A DNA stretch of 64,000 nucleotides. Origin: Rhodanobacter fulvus Jip2. Lineage in GTDB: Bacteria > Pseudomonadota > Gammaproteobacteria > Xanthomonadales > Rhodanobacteraceae. The DNA lies in NCBI RefSeq assembly GCF_000264315.1, contig NZ_AJXU01000029.1:1-64000 (forward strand), in the 5' to 3' direction. The position numbers were made by a program, and so were the translations under genes. Under the pieces are notes generated by a model. It saw only the letters and a program-made list of their open reading frames with translations. It was not told the origin of the DNA and did not search any database. Within the stretch, counting starts at the first letter, position 1, and every line of letters begins with the position of its first letter. Shown in pieces: positions 54,631 to 63,731 of this stretch.

Positions 54631-54736
54631 CCCGCCGAGGGGCGCTGCGACCGTTTGTGAGCGCGAATGCGGATGCCTCCGCGTCTCACGGAAAACGGCC
54701 AGGCTCGGCGCGGCACGTTCCACAACGGCGCCCGGT
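54631..54736 (+). promoter_or_regulatory. S-adenosylhomocysteine (SAH) riboswitch upstream of ahcY
   Basis: The leader holds the SAH aptamer consensus. P1 is CGCCGAG (54633-54639) with CTCGGCG (54704-54710). The conserved core is CCGAGGGGCGCTGCGACC and, on the 3' side, CCAGGCTCGG. The pseudoknot is GGGCGC (54640-54645) with GCGCCC (54728-54733). A hairpin CGTT-CCAC-AACG (54716-54727) precedes the pseudoknot's 3' strand, and an extended P2 hairpin fills the middle (GCGGA/TCCGC). The known Ralstonia aptamer pairs GAGCGC with GCGCUC, so this looks like a compensatory change. SAH binding normally turns ahcY on. About 100 bp remain to the start codon. The wider gap (54292-54819) otherwise shows no gene. 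Confidence 0.94.
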
Positions 54737-54819
54737 TGTTTTACGCGAGTCCCTTCGCGAAAGACCGGCCATCCATGGCCGGACTCTTCACAAGAACCTC
54801 GCACTAACCGGAGATATCC

Positions 54820-56259
<1,440 letters not shown>

Positions 56260-56266
56260 TGTAGCC

Positions 56267-56294
56267 GGGATTCGGGATTCGGGATTCGGGATTC
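56267..56294. repeat. (GGGATTC)4 tandem heptamer array
   Basis: Four perfect tandem copies of GGGATTC lie eight bases after the ahcY stop. It is the reverse complement of the heptamer array at 28385-28419. Confidence 0.95.
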
Positions 56295-56307
56295 GGAAGA
56301 TTACAGA

Positions 56308-56339
56308 ACGGGGCGCAGCGATGCGCCCCGTTTTTTTTT
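56308..56339 (+). terminator. Intrinsic terminator after ahcY
   Basis: ACGGGGCGCA-GCG-ATGCGCCCCGT with nine T residues after it gives a strong stem and long T tract. It ends most ahcY transcripts before metF. Confidence 0.95.
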
Positions 56340-56408
56340 GTGGGAGCGACTTCAGTCGCGATGCTCTTGCTCCAGCTCCAAAGCCATCGCGGCTGAAGCC
56401 GCTCCCAC
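56340..56408. repeat. REP-type inverted pair (second copy)
   Basis: GTGGGAGCGACTTCAGTCGCGAT (56340-56362) is mirrored by ATCGCGGCTGAAGCCGCTCCCAC (56386-56408). It belongs to the same family as the pair at 31479-31558 and directly abuts the ahcY terminator. Confidence 0.95.
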
Positions 56409-56431
56409 AAGCGACGGACCCTGCCGCTCTG

Positions 56432-56470
56432 CTCCCTCCCCTGCTCGCAGGGGAGGGCTGGGGAGGGGTT
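56432..56470. repeat. C-run/G-run palindromic repeat before metF
   Basis: CTCCCTCCCCTGC-TC-GCAGGGGAGGG followed by CTGGGGAGGGG belongs to the same family as the elements near 13.7, 49.25, 59.0 and 63.65 kb. It lies about 70 bp before the metF start. Confidence 0.85.
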
Positions 56471-56538
56471 GCTCTTGATCCATCGCTTCATCGCGAAACA
56501 AAGATATACTTGCCCGTACCACGACAGGGAGCCATGCG

Positions 56539-57363
56539 ATGCCGGCCGTCAGTTTCGAATTTTTTCCGCCCAAGACCGATGAGCAGCGGGCGCAGTTGGA
56601 CCGCACCGTCGCGGCGCTGAAGGCGTACCAGCCTGACTACGTGTCGGTGACTTTCGGTGCCGGTGGCTCCACGCTGAGCTATACCGGTGAAACCGCGCGG
56701 CACCTGCATGAACAGCACGGCCTGCCCGCCGCGCCGCATCTGTCGTGCGTGGGCGGCAACCGCGCCGAGCTGGCCGCCTTGCTGGACGATTACCGCGCCG
56801 CCGGCTATCGCCGCATCGTGGCGTTGCGCGGCGACCTGCCCTCGGGCATGGCCACGCCGGGCGACTTCCGTTACGCCGCCGAGCTGGTGCGTTTCATCCG
56901 CGAGCACAGCGGCGACCATTTCCACATCGAAGTGGCGGCCTATCCGGAAACCCACCCGCAGGCCGACGACGCCCTGCGCGACCTGCAGCACTTCAAGGCC
57001 AAGATCGATGCCGGCGCCAACGGCGCGATCACCCAGTATTTCTTCAACGCCGATGCCTATTTCCGTTTCGTCGACGACGTGCAGCGCCTGGGCGTGAACG
57101 TGCCAATCGTGCCGGGCATCATGCCGATCACCAACTACAGCCAGCTGCAGCGCTTTTCCGACATGTGCGGCGCGGAAATCCCGCGCTGGATCACCCAGCG
57201 CATGCGCGCCCACGGCGACGACGCCGACGCCGTGCGCAAACTGGGCACCGAGGTGGTGACGACGCTGTGCCGGCGCCTGCTCGATGGCGGCGCGCCGGGG
57301 CTGCATTTCTATACGCTGAACCGGGCCAAAGCCACCGAGGCGGTGCTGAAGCAACTGGCGTAG
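56539..57363 (+). CDS. metF: 5,10-methylenetetrahydrofolate reductase
   Basis: This 274-residue FAD enzyme reduces methylene-THF to methyl-THF, the methyl donor for methionine synthesis. The N-terminal 'SFEFFPPKTDEQ' and 'VSVTFGAGGST' (active-site Glu in FEFF) and 'AGANGAITQYFFNADAYFRFVDD' (in outline) are conserved; length is normal for the bacterial form without a regulatory domain. It is downstream of ahcY on the same strand, but a strong terminator lies between, so it probably has its own promoter in the 200 bp that also hold the repeats. Its product links back to metK in this window. Confidence 0.97.
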   Translation: MPAVSFEFFPPKTDEQRAQLDRTVAALKAYQPDYVSVTFGAGGSTLSYTGETARHLHEQHGLPAAPHLSCVGGNRAELAALLDDYRAAGYRRIVALRGDLPSGMATPGDFRYAAELVRFIREHSGDHFHIEVAAYPETHPQADDALRDLQHFKAKIDAGANGAITQYFFNADAYFRFVDDVQRLGVNVPIVPGIMPITNYSQLQRFSDMCGAEIPRWITQRMRAHGDDADAVRKLGTEVVTTLCRRLLDGGAPGLHFYTLNRAKATEAVLKQLA

Positions 57364-57379
57364 GGGAAGCCTCAGGCAA

Positions 57380-57411
57380 GCCGTCATCCCGACGAACGCT
57401 GGAATGACGGC
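57380..57411. repeat. Inverted repeat after metF
   Basis: GCCGTCAT-CCCGACGAACGCTGGA-ATGACGGC has an 8-bp perfect outer stem 17 bp after the metF stop. It resembles the 'cgtcattccc...' intergenic repeats and may also act as a transcript end. Confidence 0.65.
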
Positions 57412-57445
57412 AACGAACGGATCGGACCATCTCTGGCGGCAAGCT

Positions 57446-58003
57446 ATGCTGGCTGCCATGCGCTTGCCTTTCGCCCTGCTGGCCGTTGCCCTGCCCGTCG
57501 TGGCGGGGGCGCAGACGGCCATCCATCACTGCATCGGCAGCAGCGGAAATCCCGTCTTCACCGACCAGCCCTGCGCCAGCATGCAGGCCTCGCCGGTGCG
57601 CGCATCGCCCATCCCGGAAGGCGCACCGTCATCCGCGCCCATGATGTTGTGCGCCGCCACCCGCGACGACTTGCGCCAGGGCGTGATCGAGGCGTTCGCG
57701 CAACAGGACGCCAACCGGCTGGCCGGACTGATGCTGTGGAACGGCTACGGCAAGGGCGCCGCCATCGCCGACATCGAAATGCTGGCCGGCCTGGTACGGC
57801 AACCGCTGCTGGGTATCGATTTCCCCGGCACCCCGGCGCCAGCGCGCAGTGCGGCAGCCCCCTATCCCGCGACGGTATCGGCCGCACCTCCCGCGCCCAT
57901 GCTGGTGCTGGACGTCGCCGACCGCACGGGTACCGGCGCACGCCAATGGCACTTCGACCTGGTGCACCGCGCCGGTTGCCTGTGGCTGCGCAACGCGGAC
58001 TGA
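57446..58003 (+). CDS. Exported hypothetical protein with DUF4124-like start
   Basis: This 185-residue protein starts with a signal peptide (cleavage near VAGAQ|T). A short segment resembling the DUF4124 start follows ('IHHCIGSSGNPVFTDQPC'), as in many proteobacterial envelope proteins of unknown function. After a proline/serine-rich linker the C-terminal half has no family I recognise; it contains 'CAATRDDLRQGVIEAFAQQDANRLAGLMLWNGYGKGAA' (in part) and ends 'GCLWLRNAD'. Four cysteines could form two disulphides in the periplasm. The start is uncertain: ATGs at 57404, 57446 and 57458 are possible; 57446 gives a complete signal peptide. It lies between metF and ilvE and has no assigned role. 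Confidence 0.7.
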   Translation: MLAAMRLPFALLAVALPVVAGAQTAIHHCIGSSGNPVFTDQPCASMQASPVRASPIPEGAPSSAPMMLCAATRDDLRQGVIEAFAQQDANRLAGLMLWNGYGKGAAIADIEMLAGLVRQPLLGIDFPGTPAPARSAAAPYPATVSAAPPAPMLVLDVADRTGTGARQWHFDLVHRAGCLWLRNAD

Positions 58004-58074
58004 TGCCGCCCGGGCCATCGCGGCGGCCTTGAGCAGGCGGCGTTATGATGGTTGTTCCCCACGGAGGAACGACC

Positions 58075-58995
58075 ATGGCGCAGCAGCAATACCCCGACTG
58101 GATCTGGCAGAACGGCAGCATCAAGCGCTGGCAGGACGCAACCGCCCATGTGATGTCGCACGCGCTGCATTACGGCTCCTCGGTTTTCGAGGGCATCCGC
58201 AGTTACGCGACGCCCGACGGCGCGGCGATCTTCCGGCTCACCGACCATCTGAACCGGCTGTACCAGTCGGCCCGCGTCTATGACATGACGATCCCGTACA
58301 GCGTCGACGAGCTGGCCGCAGCCTGTCGCGACGTCATCGGCAAGAACGGCCTCGACGCCGCCTACCTGCGCCCCGTGGCCTATCGCGGGCTGGGCGGTTT
58401 CGGCCTGTCCGCCGAAACACCGATCGACGTGGCCGTGGCCGCCTGGCCGATGGGCCCGTACCTGGGCGCCGAAGCGCTCGAGAACGGCATCGACGCTTGC
58501 GTGTCCAGCTGGCAGCGCTTCGCGCCCAACACCATCCCGGCCGGCGCCAAGGCCGGCGGCAACTACCTCTCCGGCCAGCTGATCGCACGCGAGGCGCGCC
58601 GGCTGGGTTTCGGCGAGGGCATCGCGCTGGCCTCCACCGGCCTGCTCAGCGAGGGCGCGGGCGAGAACCTGTTCCTGGTATTCGACGGCGTGCTGCACAC
58701 GCCACCGGCCAGCGCCTCGCTGCTGGCGGGCATTACCCGTCACACGTTGATAACGCTGGCCCGCGAGGACGGCATCGAGGTGATCGAACGCGACCTGCCG
58801 CGCGAATACCTCTACCTCGCCGATGAAATCCTGATGTGCGGCACTGCCGCCGAAATCACCCCGATCCGCTCCGTCGACGGCAAGCAGATCGGCACCGGCA
58901 AGGCCGGCCGCGTCACCCTGCGCCTGCAGGAACTGTTCTTCGGCCTGTTCGACGGCCGCACCCACGACAAGTGGGGCTGGCTGGAGCAGGTGTAA
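58075..58995 (+). CDS. ilvE: Branched-chain amino acid aminotransferase
   Basis: This 306-residue class IV PLP aminotransferase makes or degrades Leu, Ile and Val. Visible features are 'HYGSSVFEGIRSY' near the start, the PLP lysine in 'PAGAKAGGNYLSGQLI' (about 160), 'STGLLSEGAGENLFLVFDG' with its PLP-phosphate contacts, and 'DEILMCGTAAEITPI'. It matches IlvE rather than D-amino acid aminotransferase or ADC lyase by the EGIRSY and AGGNYL motifs. GGAGG lies eight bases before the ATG at 58075. It is followed by a repeat and the convergent sensor kinase gene, so it is monocistronic or linked to the gene before it. Confidence 0.95.
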   Translation: MAQQQYPDWIWQNGSIKRWQDATAHVMSHALHYGSSVFEGIRSYATPDGAAIFRLTDHLNRLYQSARVYDMTIPYSVDELAAACRDVIGKNGLDAAYLRPVAYRGLGGFGLSAETPIDVAVAAWPMGPYLGAEALENGIDACVSSWQRFAPNTIPAGAKAGGNYLSGQLIAREARRLGFGEGIALASTGLLSEGAGENLFLVFDGVLHTPPASASLLAGITRHTLITLAREDGIEVIERDLPREYLYLADEILMCGTAAEITPIRSVDGKQIGTGKAGRVTLRLQELFFGLFDGRTHDKWGWLEQV

Positions 58996-59003
58996 TCGCC
59001 ATG

Positions 59004-59031
59004 CTCCCTCCCCTGCTCGCAGGGGGAGGAG
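59004..59031. repeat. C-run/G-run palindromic repeat between ilvE and sensor kinase
   Basis: CTCCCTCCCCTGC-TC-GCAGGGGGAGGAG is a perfect-stem member of the repeat family. It lies in the 45-bp gap between two convergent stops, where it may double as a terminator. Confidence 0.85.
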
Positions 59032-59040
59032 CCGAGCACG

Positions 59041-60327
59041 TCAGCTGAACTTGATGCAGGCCACCGCGCCGTTGCCGTCGTCGCGCGGGCGCATCGAAAC
59101 ATCCCAGCCGTACAGCTCGCACAGCCGGCGCACGATCGCCAGGCCCAGGCCCGCGCCGCTGCCGCCGGCGCCTTCGCCGCGCACGCCGCGCTGGAACAGG
59201 CGCTCGGCGTCCTCGGGCTTGATGCCGGGGCCGGTGTCGATCACCTCGATGCGGCCATCGCCCACCTCGACCCGCACGGTGCCTTCCAGGGTGTACTTGA
59301 TGGCGTTGCCGATCAGGTTGGTCAGCGCCACCGCCAGCACGGACGCGGGCGCGTTCACGCTGACCGCCTGGTCCTGCACGGCCAGCTCGATCGTCAACGG
59401 TTTGCCGCGCACCTGCGGGCGCTGGCTTTCGATGACGTCGGCGGCCACCTTGCCCACCTCGGTGGTTTCGCCGCGGGTGGGGCCGCGCCGCTCGGCGCGC
59501 GACAACAGCAGCAGCGCCTCGATCAGTTCGGTGGCCTGGCGTGAGGCGCGCTCGATCCGCTTCAGCCGTTCGCTCAGTTTTTCGGTGAGATCGGGCGATC
59601 CCTGCAGCAATTCCGTGGTGCTGGCGATCACCGCCAGCGGCGTGCGCAACTCATGGCTGACATCGGAGTTGAACTCGCGGTCGCGCTCCACCATCGCGGT
59701 AAGCCGCACCGAATATTCATCCAGCGCGTGCGCCAACTCGCCCACCTCGTCGTCGGCGAAATACGGCGCCAACGGTTCGGCCTTGCCCACCTTGCGGAAG
59801 TCGCGCAAACGATTGGCCAGCTCGGTCACCGGCTTGAGCACCTTGCGCGAAAGCCAAAGGCCCAGCACCAGCGACAGCAGGCCGAACAGAAACACGGCGC
59901 CGATCACGCTGATCAACAGTTGCTGCTTGCCCAGGTCGTCGCGGCTGACGTCGTATTTGACGAACGCGATCAGACCATACTTCCGGCTGACCGCGAGCTT
60001 GTAGTGCCGCGTTTCACCATCCTGATCGGTTTCGTAAATGTCGTGCACGCCGCTGGGCAAGGCCTGCCACGACAAGGGCGCTTTGTAGAGCGTACGGTCG
60101 CTCCAGCCCCAACCCGTCATCAACTTGGAATAGAAGGGCTGCCCCGGGGACTCGTGCATCTGCTGGACGTAGCTGTCCGCATCCCGCTGCAACGAGGAGA
60201 CCACCAACTGATCCTCGACCTTGGCCCGCACGTACAACGCCGCCACGGCAAACAGCGCGCTGAGGCCAAAGCCGAACAGCGCGAAGGAGACGATCAATCG
60301 AAAGCGAAGCTTACGCCTGGATCGCAT
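59041..60327 (-). CDS. Sensor histidine kinase, ColS/PhoQ-like
   Basis: This 428-residue membrane kinase has two transmembrane helices (about 11-33 and 137-160) enclosing a periplasmic sensor loop. A HAMP linker (about 161-212), the phospho-accepting His225 in SDVSHELRTPL, and an HATPase domain with N-box 'ALTNLIGNAIKYT', G1 'DTGPGI' and G2 'GAGLGLAIV' follow. The start ATG overlaps the response regulator stop by 17 bp. Its partner resembles ColR, so a ColRS-like envelope-stress or metal system is the best guess; the classic ExxE metal motif of ColS was not found in the loop. A longer start (60351) is possible. Confidence 0.9.
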   Translation of the reverse strand: MRSRRKLRFRLIVSFALFGFGLSALFAVAALYVRAKVEDQLVVSSLQRDADSYVQQMHESPGQPFYSKLMTGWGWSDRTLYKAPLSWQALPSGVHDIYETDQDGETRHYKLAVSRKYGLIAFVKYDVSRDDLGKQQLLISVIGAVFLFGLLSLVLGLWLSRKVLKPVTELANRLRDFRKVGKAEPLAPYFADDEVGELAHALDEYSVRLTAMVERDREFNSDVSHELRTPLAVIASTTELLQGSPDLTEKLSERLKRIERASRQATELIEALLLLSRAERRGPTRGETTEVGKVAADVIESQRPQVRGKPLTIELAVQDQAVSVNAPASVLAVALTNLIGNAIKYTLEGTVRVEVGDGRIEVIDTGPGIKPEDAERLFQRGVRGEGAGGSGAGLGLAIVRRLCELYGWDVSMRPRDDGNGAVACIKFS

Positions 60328-60997
60328 CCGGCTCGACCATCCGATAGCCAATGCCGTGACGGGTGTGGATCAGCGGCTTCTCGAACGGCTTGTCGATGGC
60401 CGCGCGCAGACCGTGGATATGCACGCGCAGCGAATCGCTGTCCGGCAACTCCTCGCCCCACACTTTCTGCTCCAGATCCTGGCGGGTGACCACCGAGGGG
60501 CTGGCCTCCATCAGCGCCTGCAGCAGCTTCAGGCCGATCGGGTTCAGCTGGATCGACTTGCCTTCGCGGTTCACCGTGAGCGTGTCCAGGTTGAAGGTGA
60601 GGTCGGCCACTTTCAGCACGCGGCTTTGCGGGCCCTTGCCGCGGCGGGCCAGCACTTCCAGCCGCGCGGACAACTCCTGCAGCGCGAACGGCTTGGTCAT
60701 GTAGTCGTCGGCGCCGGACTCGAAACCGGTCAGCTTCTGCTCCAGCGCATCGCGCGCGGTGAGCATCAGGATCGGCGTCTGCTTGTGCGCCTCGTGGCGC
60801 AGCTTGCGTGCCACGTCGAGGCCGTCCATGCCCGGCAGGGTGAGGTCGAGCACGATCACGTCGAAGTCGTGCACCACCGCCAGATGCAGCCCGGTGACGC
60901 CGTCGCCGGCGAAATCCACCACGTGGCCGCGGTCTTCCAGGTAATCGCCGATATTGGTGGCGATATCGGTGTTGTCTTCAATCACCAGAACGCGCAT
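60311..60997 (-). CDS. OmpR-family response regulator, ColR-like
   Basis: This 228-residue response regulator has a receiver domain (1-115) with phospho-Asp51 in VIVLDLTLPGMDG, Thr80 and Lys102, followed by a winged-helix DNA-binding domain (about 128-222; 'SDSLRVHIHGLRAAID', 'TRHGIGYRM'). 'GLHLAVVHDFDVIVLDLTLPG' resembles ColR of pseudomonads and xanthomonads. It overlaps the sensor kinase start and forms a two-gene operon. Upstream (minus strand) AAGCTTTGTTAAGCTT, a direct repeat near 61055, is a candidate binding site for self-control. Target genes are not in view; ColRS systems elsewhere protect the envelope against metals and polymyxin. Confidence 0.92.
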   Translation of the reverse strand: MRVLVIEDNTDIATNIGDYLEDRGHVVDFAGDGVTGLHLAVVHDFDVIVLDLTLPGMDGLDVARKLRHEAHKQTPILMLTARDALEQKLTGFESGADDYMTKPFALQELSARLEVLARRGKGPQSRVLKVADLTFNLDTLTVNREGKSIQLNPIGLKLLQALMEASPSVVTRQDLEQKVWGEELPDSDSLRVHIHGLRAAIDKPFEKPLIHTRHGIGYRMVEPDAIQA

Positions 60998-61044
60998 GCG
61001 TCACTCCGCTACGCAGCCGGCGACAGGGGCCGGACTGAGGGTTG

Positions 61045-61070
61045 CAAGCTTAACAAAGCTTGGATGAAGG
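61045..61070. promoter_or_regulatory. Candidate autoregulatory repeat upstream of the response regulator
   Basis: Read on the minus strand, AAGCTT-TG-TTAAGCTT is a near-direct repeat within 60 bp of the response regulator start. OmpR-family proteins bind direct repeats with about 10-bp spacing. The spacing here is 10 bp between AAGCTT starts, but the role is inferred from position only. The rest of 60998-61292 contains no gene; it holds the terminator at 61110-61156. Confidence 0.4.
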
Positions 61071-61109
61071 GCGCTTGCACTCCCGGCTGAAGGCAAGGCT
61101 CCAGGCAAG

Positions 61110-61156
61110 AAAAAGGCCCAAGTGAAACGACTCGCCGTCGCCGCACCTGGGCCCAA
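61110..61156 (-). terminator. Intrinsic terminator downstream of rimK
   Basis: On the minus strand GGCCCAGGTG (61144-61153) pairs with CACTTGGGCC (61115-61124), with one G-U, around a 19-base loop, and is followed by TTTTTC. It lies about 135 bp after the rimK stop, so the transcript may have a long 3' end, or a small RNA may end here. Confidence 0.75.
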
Positions 61157-61292
61157 GCTACTGCCCCGATACCGTCATCTGTCGCCACCGCCTCGCGGTT
61201 GAGGTGCCAGACAAAAACAGTGGGATCGTTATAGAGGTTCGAAAGTTACAGAGCGGTTAATCCGGCGTGTTTTCGCGTCACCGAACAGAAAA

Positions 61293-62171
61293 TCACTTGC
61301 CCGCGTGCTGCTCCAGGTGCTGGATGATGTGGCCGGAAACATTCACGCCGGTGGCCGCTTCGATGCCCTCCAGCCCGGGCGAGGCGTTCACCTCCAGCAA
61401 CAGCGGGCCACGGTTGGAACGCAGCAGGTCGACCCCTGCGATGCCCAGCCCCAGGGTGCAGGCGGCGCGCACCGCGATGCGTTTCTCGTCGGCGCTGAGC
61501 GTGGCCGCCACCGCGCTGCCGCCGCGATGCAGGTTGGCGCGGAATTCACCGGGGCTGGCCACGCGCTGCATCGCCGCCACCACTTTCTTGCCCACCACGA
61601 AGCAGCGCAGGTCGCTGCCGTTGGCCTCGGCGACGAACTCCTGCACCAGGAAGTTGGCGTACAGGCCGCGGAAGGCCTCGATCACGCTTTGCGAGGCGCT
61701 GCGCTTTTCCGCCAGCACCACGCCGGTGCCCTGGCTGCCCTCGTTGAGCTTGATCACGTGCGGCGGCTCGCCCAGCATCGCCAGCACGTCGGCGGTGTCG
61801 TCGGGGTTGTCGCCGAACACCGTCACCGGCATGTCGATGCCCTGCGCCGCCAGCATCTGCAGGCAGCGCAGCTTGTCGCGCGCGCGCAGCACCGCGTCCG
61901 AGGGATTGGGCGTGTACACGCCCATCATCTCCAGCTGGCGCAGCACGGCGGTGCCGTAGAACGTGCTGGAGGTGCCGATGCGCGGAATCACGCAATCGAT
62001 ATCGCGCACCGCCTTGCCCTGGTAGCGGATCGCCACCGCACCCGGCGCGATGCGCACGTAGCAGCGCAGCGGGTCGAGCACGCGCACCACGTGGCCGCGC
62101 TCGCGCGCCGCCTCGACCAGCCGCTTGGTGGAATACAGACGGGTATTGCGCGACAGGATCGCGATCTTCAT
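61293..62171 (-). CDS. rimK: RimK-family alpha-L-glutamate ligase
   Basis: This 292-residue ATP-grasp ligase adds glutamate residues to the C-terminus of ribosomal protein S6 in E. coli and Pseudomonas. The ATP-grasp motifs are present: '[14 protein letters not shown]', '[16 protein letters not shown]' (P-loop-like), '[16 protein letters not shown]' and the Mg ligands in '[14 protein letters not shown]'. Length matches E. coli RimK (300). It follows rimB by only seven bases on the same strand, so the pair is an operon, here without a recognisable rimA. Substrates other than S6 are known to be possible for the family. The ATG at 62171 starts at MKIAILSRN. Confidence 0.93.
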   Translation of the reverse strand: MKIAILSRNTRLYSTKRLVEAARERGHVVRVLDPLRCYVRIAPGAVAIRYQGKAVRDIDCVIPRIGTSSTFYGTAVLRQLEMMGVYTPNPSDAVLRARDKLRCLQMLAAQGIDMPVTVFGDNPDDTADVLAMLGEPPHVIKLNEGSQGTGVVLAEKRSASQSVIEAFRGLYANFLVQEFVAEANGSDLRCFVVGKKVVAAMQRVASPGEFRANLHRGGSAVAATLSADEKRIAVRAACTLGLGIAGVDLLRSNRGPLLLEVNASPGLEGIEAATGVNVSGHIIQHLEQHAGK

Positions 62172-62178
62172 GCAAAGG

Positions 62179-62640
62179 TCATCGGGAAAGGTCCGCTGCC
62201 GGCAGCGTCGGCCGCGGCTGGGTATAGGAACGGGCCGGATCGACCACAAAACGCCCCACCAGGGCGCTGCGGCCGAGCAGCATGGGAAACAGCATGTGTC
62301 GGCGATCCACGAGGTTGATATCGATACTGAATTGCTGGCCGGCCAGTTGTACTGCGCTGCGGATGAACCAGCGCTCAGTGCGCCGTCCGCCGGTGTCGGT
62401 CACCACGCGCCGGTCCAGCGCCGGCGCCTCGCAAAGGACTTCGTGTGGTTGCCGGCGCCCCACATGCATGCCGAAACGCAGCCACGTCGTGCCGTCGCGA
62501 TCGAAGGTTTCCAGCGTATCCACGTGCAGCGCGCTGCTGCGCGCACCGGTGTCGAGCTTGGCCTTGAGCAGGCCGATGCCCAGCTGCGGCAGGCAAACCC
62601 GCTCGCGCCATCCCAGCACCAAGAGATCCGCGGTGATCAT
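62179..62640 (-). CDS. rimB: RimB-type retropepsin-like protease (ATP-dependent Zn protease family)
   Basis: This 153-residue single-domain aspartic-protease-like protein carries the active-site motif Asp30-Thr-Gly-Ala ([13 protein letters not shown]) and a downstream strand '[14 protein letters not shown]' typical of retropepsin-like RimB proteins. The family is named 'putative ATP-dependent zinc protease' in databases although no zinc site or ATPase is visible. In Pseudomonas RimB works with RimK to control S6 glutamate tails. It starts 34 bp downstream of the tRNA-Gly gene with no terminator between, so the tRNA and the rim genes may be one transcript. GGAG is not evident before its ATG. 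The symbol is by context. Confidence 0.88.
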   Translation of the reverse strand: MITADLLVLGWRERVCLPQLGIGLLKAKLDTGARSSALHVDTLETFDRDGTTWLRFGMHVGRRQPHEVLCEAPALDRRVVTDTGGRRTERWFIRSAVQLAGQQFSIDINLVDRRHMLFPMLLGRSALVGRFVVDPARSYTQPRPTLPAADLSR

Positions 62641-62674
62641 GCAGGTTCGAAGACGTCGACAAGGACCACGGGGA

Positions 62675-62748
62675 TGGAGCGGGTGAAGGGAATCGAACCC
62701 TCGTCAGTTGCTTGGGAAGCAACAGCTCTACCATTGAGCTACACCCGC
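62675..62748 (-). tRNA. tRNA-Gly (anticodon CCC)
   Basis: On the minus strand the acceptor stem GCGGGTG/CACCCGC, D arm GCTC/GAGC, anticodon stem GTTGC/GCAAC with loop TTCCCAA, and T arm with GGTTCGATTCC all fold. The anticodon is CCC (Gly GGG codon). The 3' CCA is encoded. rimB starts 34 bp downstream of the 3' end on the same strand. Confidence 0.97.
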
Positions 62749-62905
62749 ATGGGTCGAGGGATGGTAACCCGGGATTCGCGCGGTTGGAACTGCCGGCGCC
62801 ATCGCCGGCTCGGCAAACGGCGGCACTCGCTACAATGGCCGGCCATCACCCGGGGTTTCCGATGGGATGCCGCGCCACGTCGCGTCATCGGCTGAAACCC
62901 TCTCC

Positions 62906-63628
62906 ATGCCGCACCCAACGACCCGCATGACCGACACGCCTCACGACAACGCCCATTACATGCGCCGCATCCGCAGCTTCGTGCTGCGCGAGGGACGCAT
63001 GACGCCCGCGCAACAGCGCGCGTTCGACACGCTGTGGTCGCGCTTCGGCATCGACTACCGCGGCGCGCCGCATGATTTTTCGGCCAGTTTCGGGCGCGCG
63101 GCGCCGCTGGTGATGGAGATCGGCTTCGGCAACGGCGAAGCGCTGGCCTGGGCCAGCGAGCATGACGCCGGGCGCGATTTCATCGGCGTGGAAGTGCACG
63201 GCCCCGGCGTGGGCCGGTTGATGAATGCACTGGCCCAGCGCGATGCCACCAACGTGCGCCTGTACAAGCACGACGCGGTGGAGGTGCTGGAACACGAGAT
63301 CGCCCCCGGCACGCTGGCCGAGGTGCGCATCTGGTTCCCCGACCCATGGCACAAGGCGCGTCACAACAAGCGGCGCCTGATCCAGCCCGAATTCGTGGCC
63401 CTGCTGGCGTCGCGGATGGCACCGGGCGGTCTGCTGCACCTGGCCACCGACTGGCAGGCGTATGCCGAACACATGCTGGCGGTGATGGAGTCGGCGTTGG
63501 ACTGGCGCAACGACCTGGCGCCCGGCCAATACGCGGAAAAGCCCGCCTGGCGCATCGAAACGCATTTCGAGCGGCGTGGGTTGAAGCTGGGGCACGGGGT
63601 CTGGGATTTGTTGTATCGGAAGGTTTGA
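62906..63628 (+). CDS. trmB: tRNA (guanine-N7-)-methyltransferase
   Basis: This 240-residue SAM-dependent enzyme methylates G46 of tRNA. Family motifs are '[17 protein letters not shown]', '[15 protein letters not shown]' (SAM motif I), '[12 protein letters not shown]', the catalytic '[18 protein letters not shown]' and '[10 protein letters not shown]'. The start is uncertain between 62906 and 62927; both give a full domain. A TACAAT box at about 62831-62836 is a likely -10. It is divergent from the tRNA-Gly gene; the pairing of a tRNA-modifying enzyme with a tRNA gene is probably chance. A double repeat follows the stop. Confidence 0.95.
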   Translation: MPHPTTRMTDTPHDNAHYMRRIRSFVLREGRMTPAQQRAFDTLWSRFGIDYRGAPHDFSASFGRAAPLVMEIGFGNGEALAWASEHDAGRDFIGVEVHGPGVGRLMNALAQRDATNVRLYKHDAVEVLEHEIAPGTLAEVRIWFPDPWHKARHNKRRLIQPEFVALLASRMAPGGLLHLATDWQAYAEHMLAVMESALDWRNDLAPGQYAEKPAWRIETHFERRGLKLGHGVWDLLYRKV

Positions 63629-63640
63629 GAACAAGAGCTT

Positions 63641-63731
63641 TACCCCTCCCCAACCCTCCCCTGCAAGCAGGGGAGCGAGAACCGCCGGCTTTGCTCCTCC
63701 CCCTGCTGGCAGGGGGAGGTTGGGAGGGGGT
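63641..63731. repeat. Double C-run/G-run palindromic repeat after trmB
   Basis: Two family members lie back to back: CCCTCCCCTGC-AA-GCAGGGGAG and CTCCTCCCCCTGC-TG-GCAGGGGGAGG, with outer copies of CCCCTCCC/GGGAGGGG. The element fills the gap between the convergent trmB and DUF559 genes. Confidence 0.85.

Noticed and set aside
62675-62748. tRNA gene as an integration site for a mobile element
   Set aside because: No integrase, no direct repeat of the tRNA 3' end and no foreign-looking genes are seen on either side.
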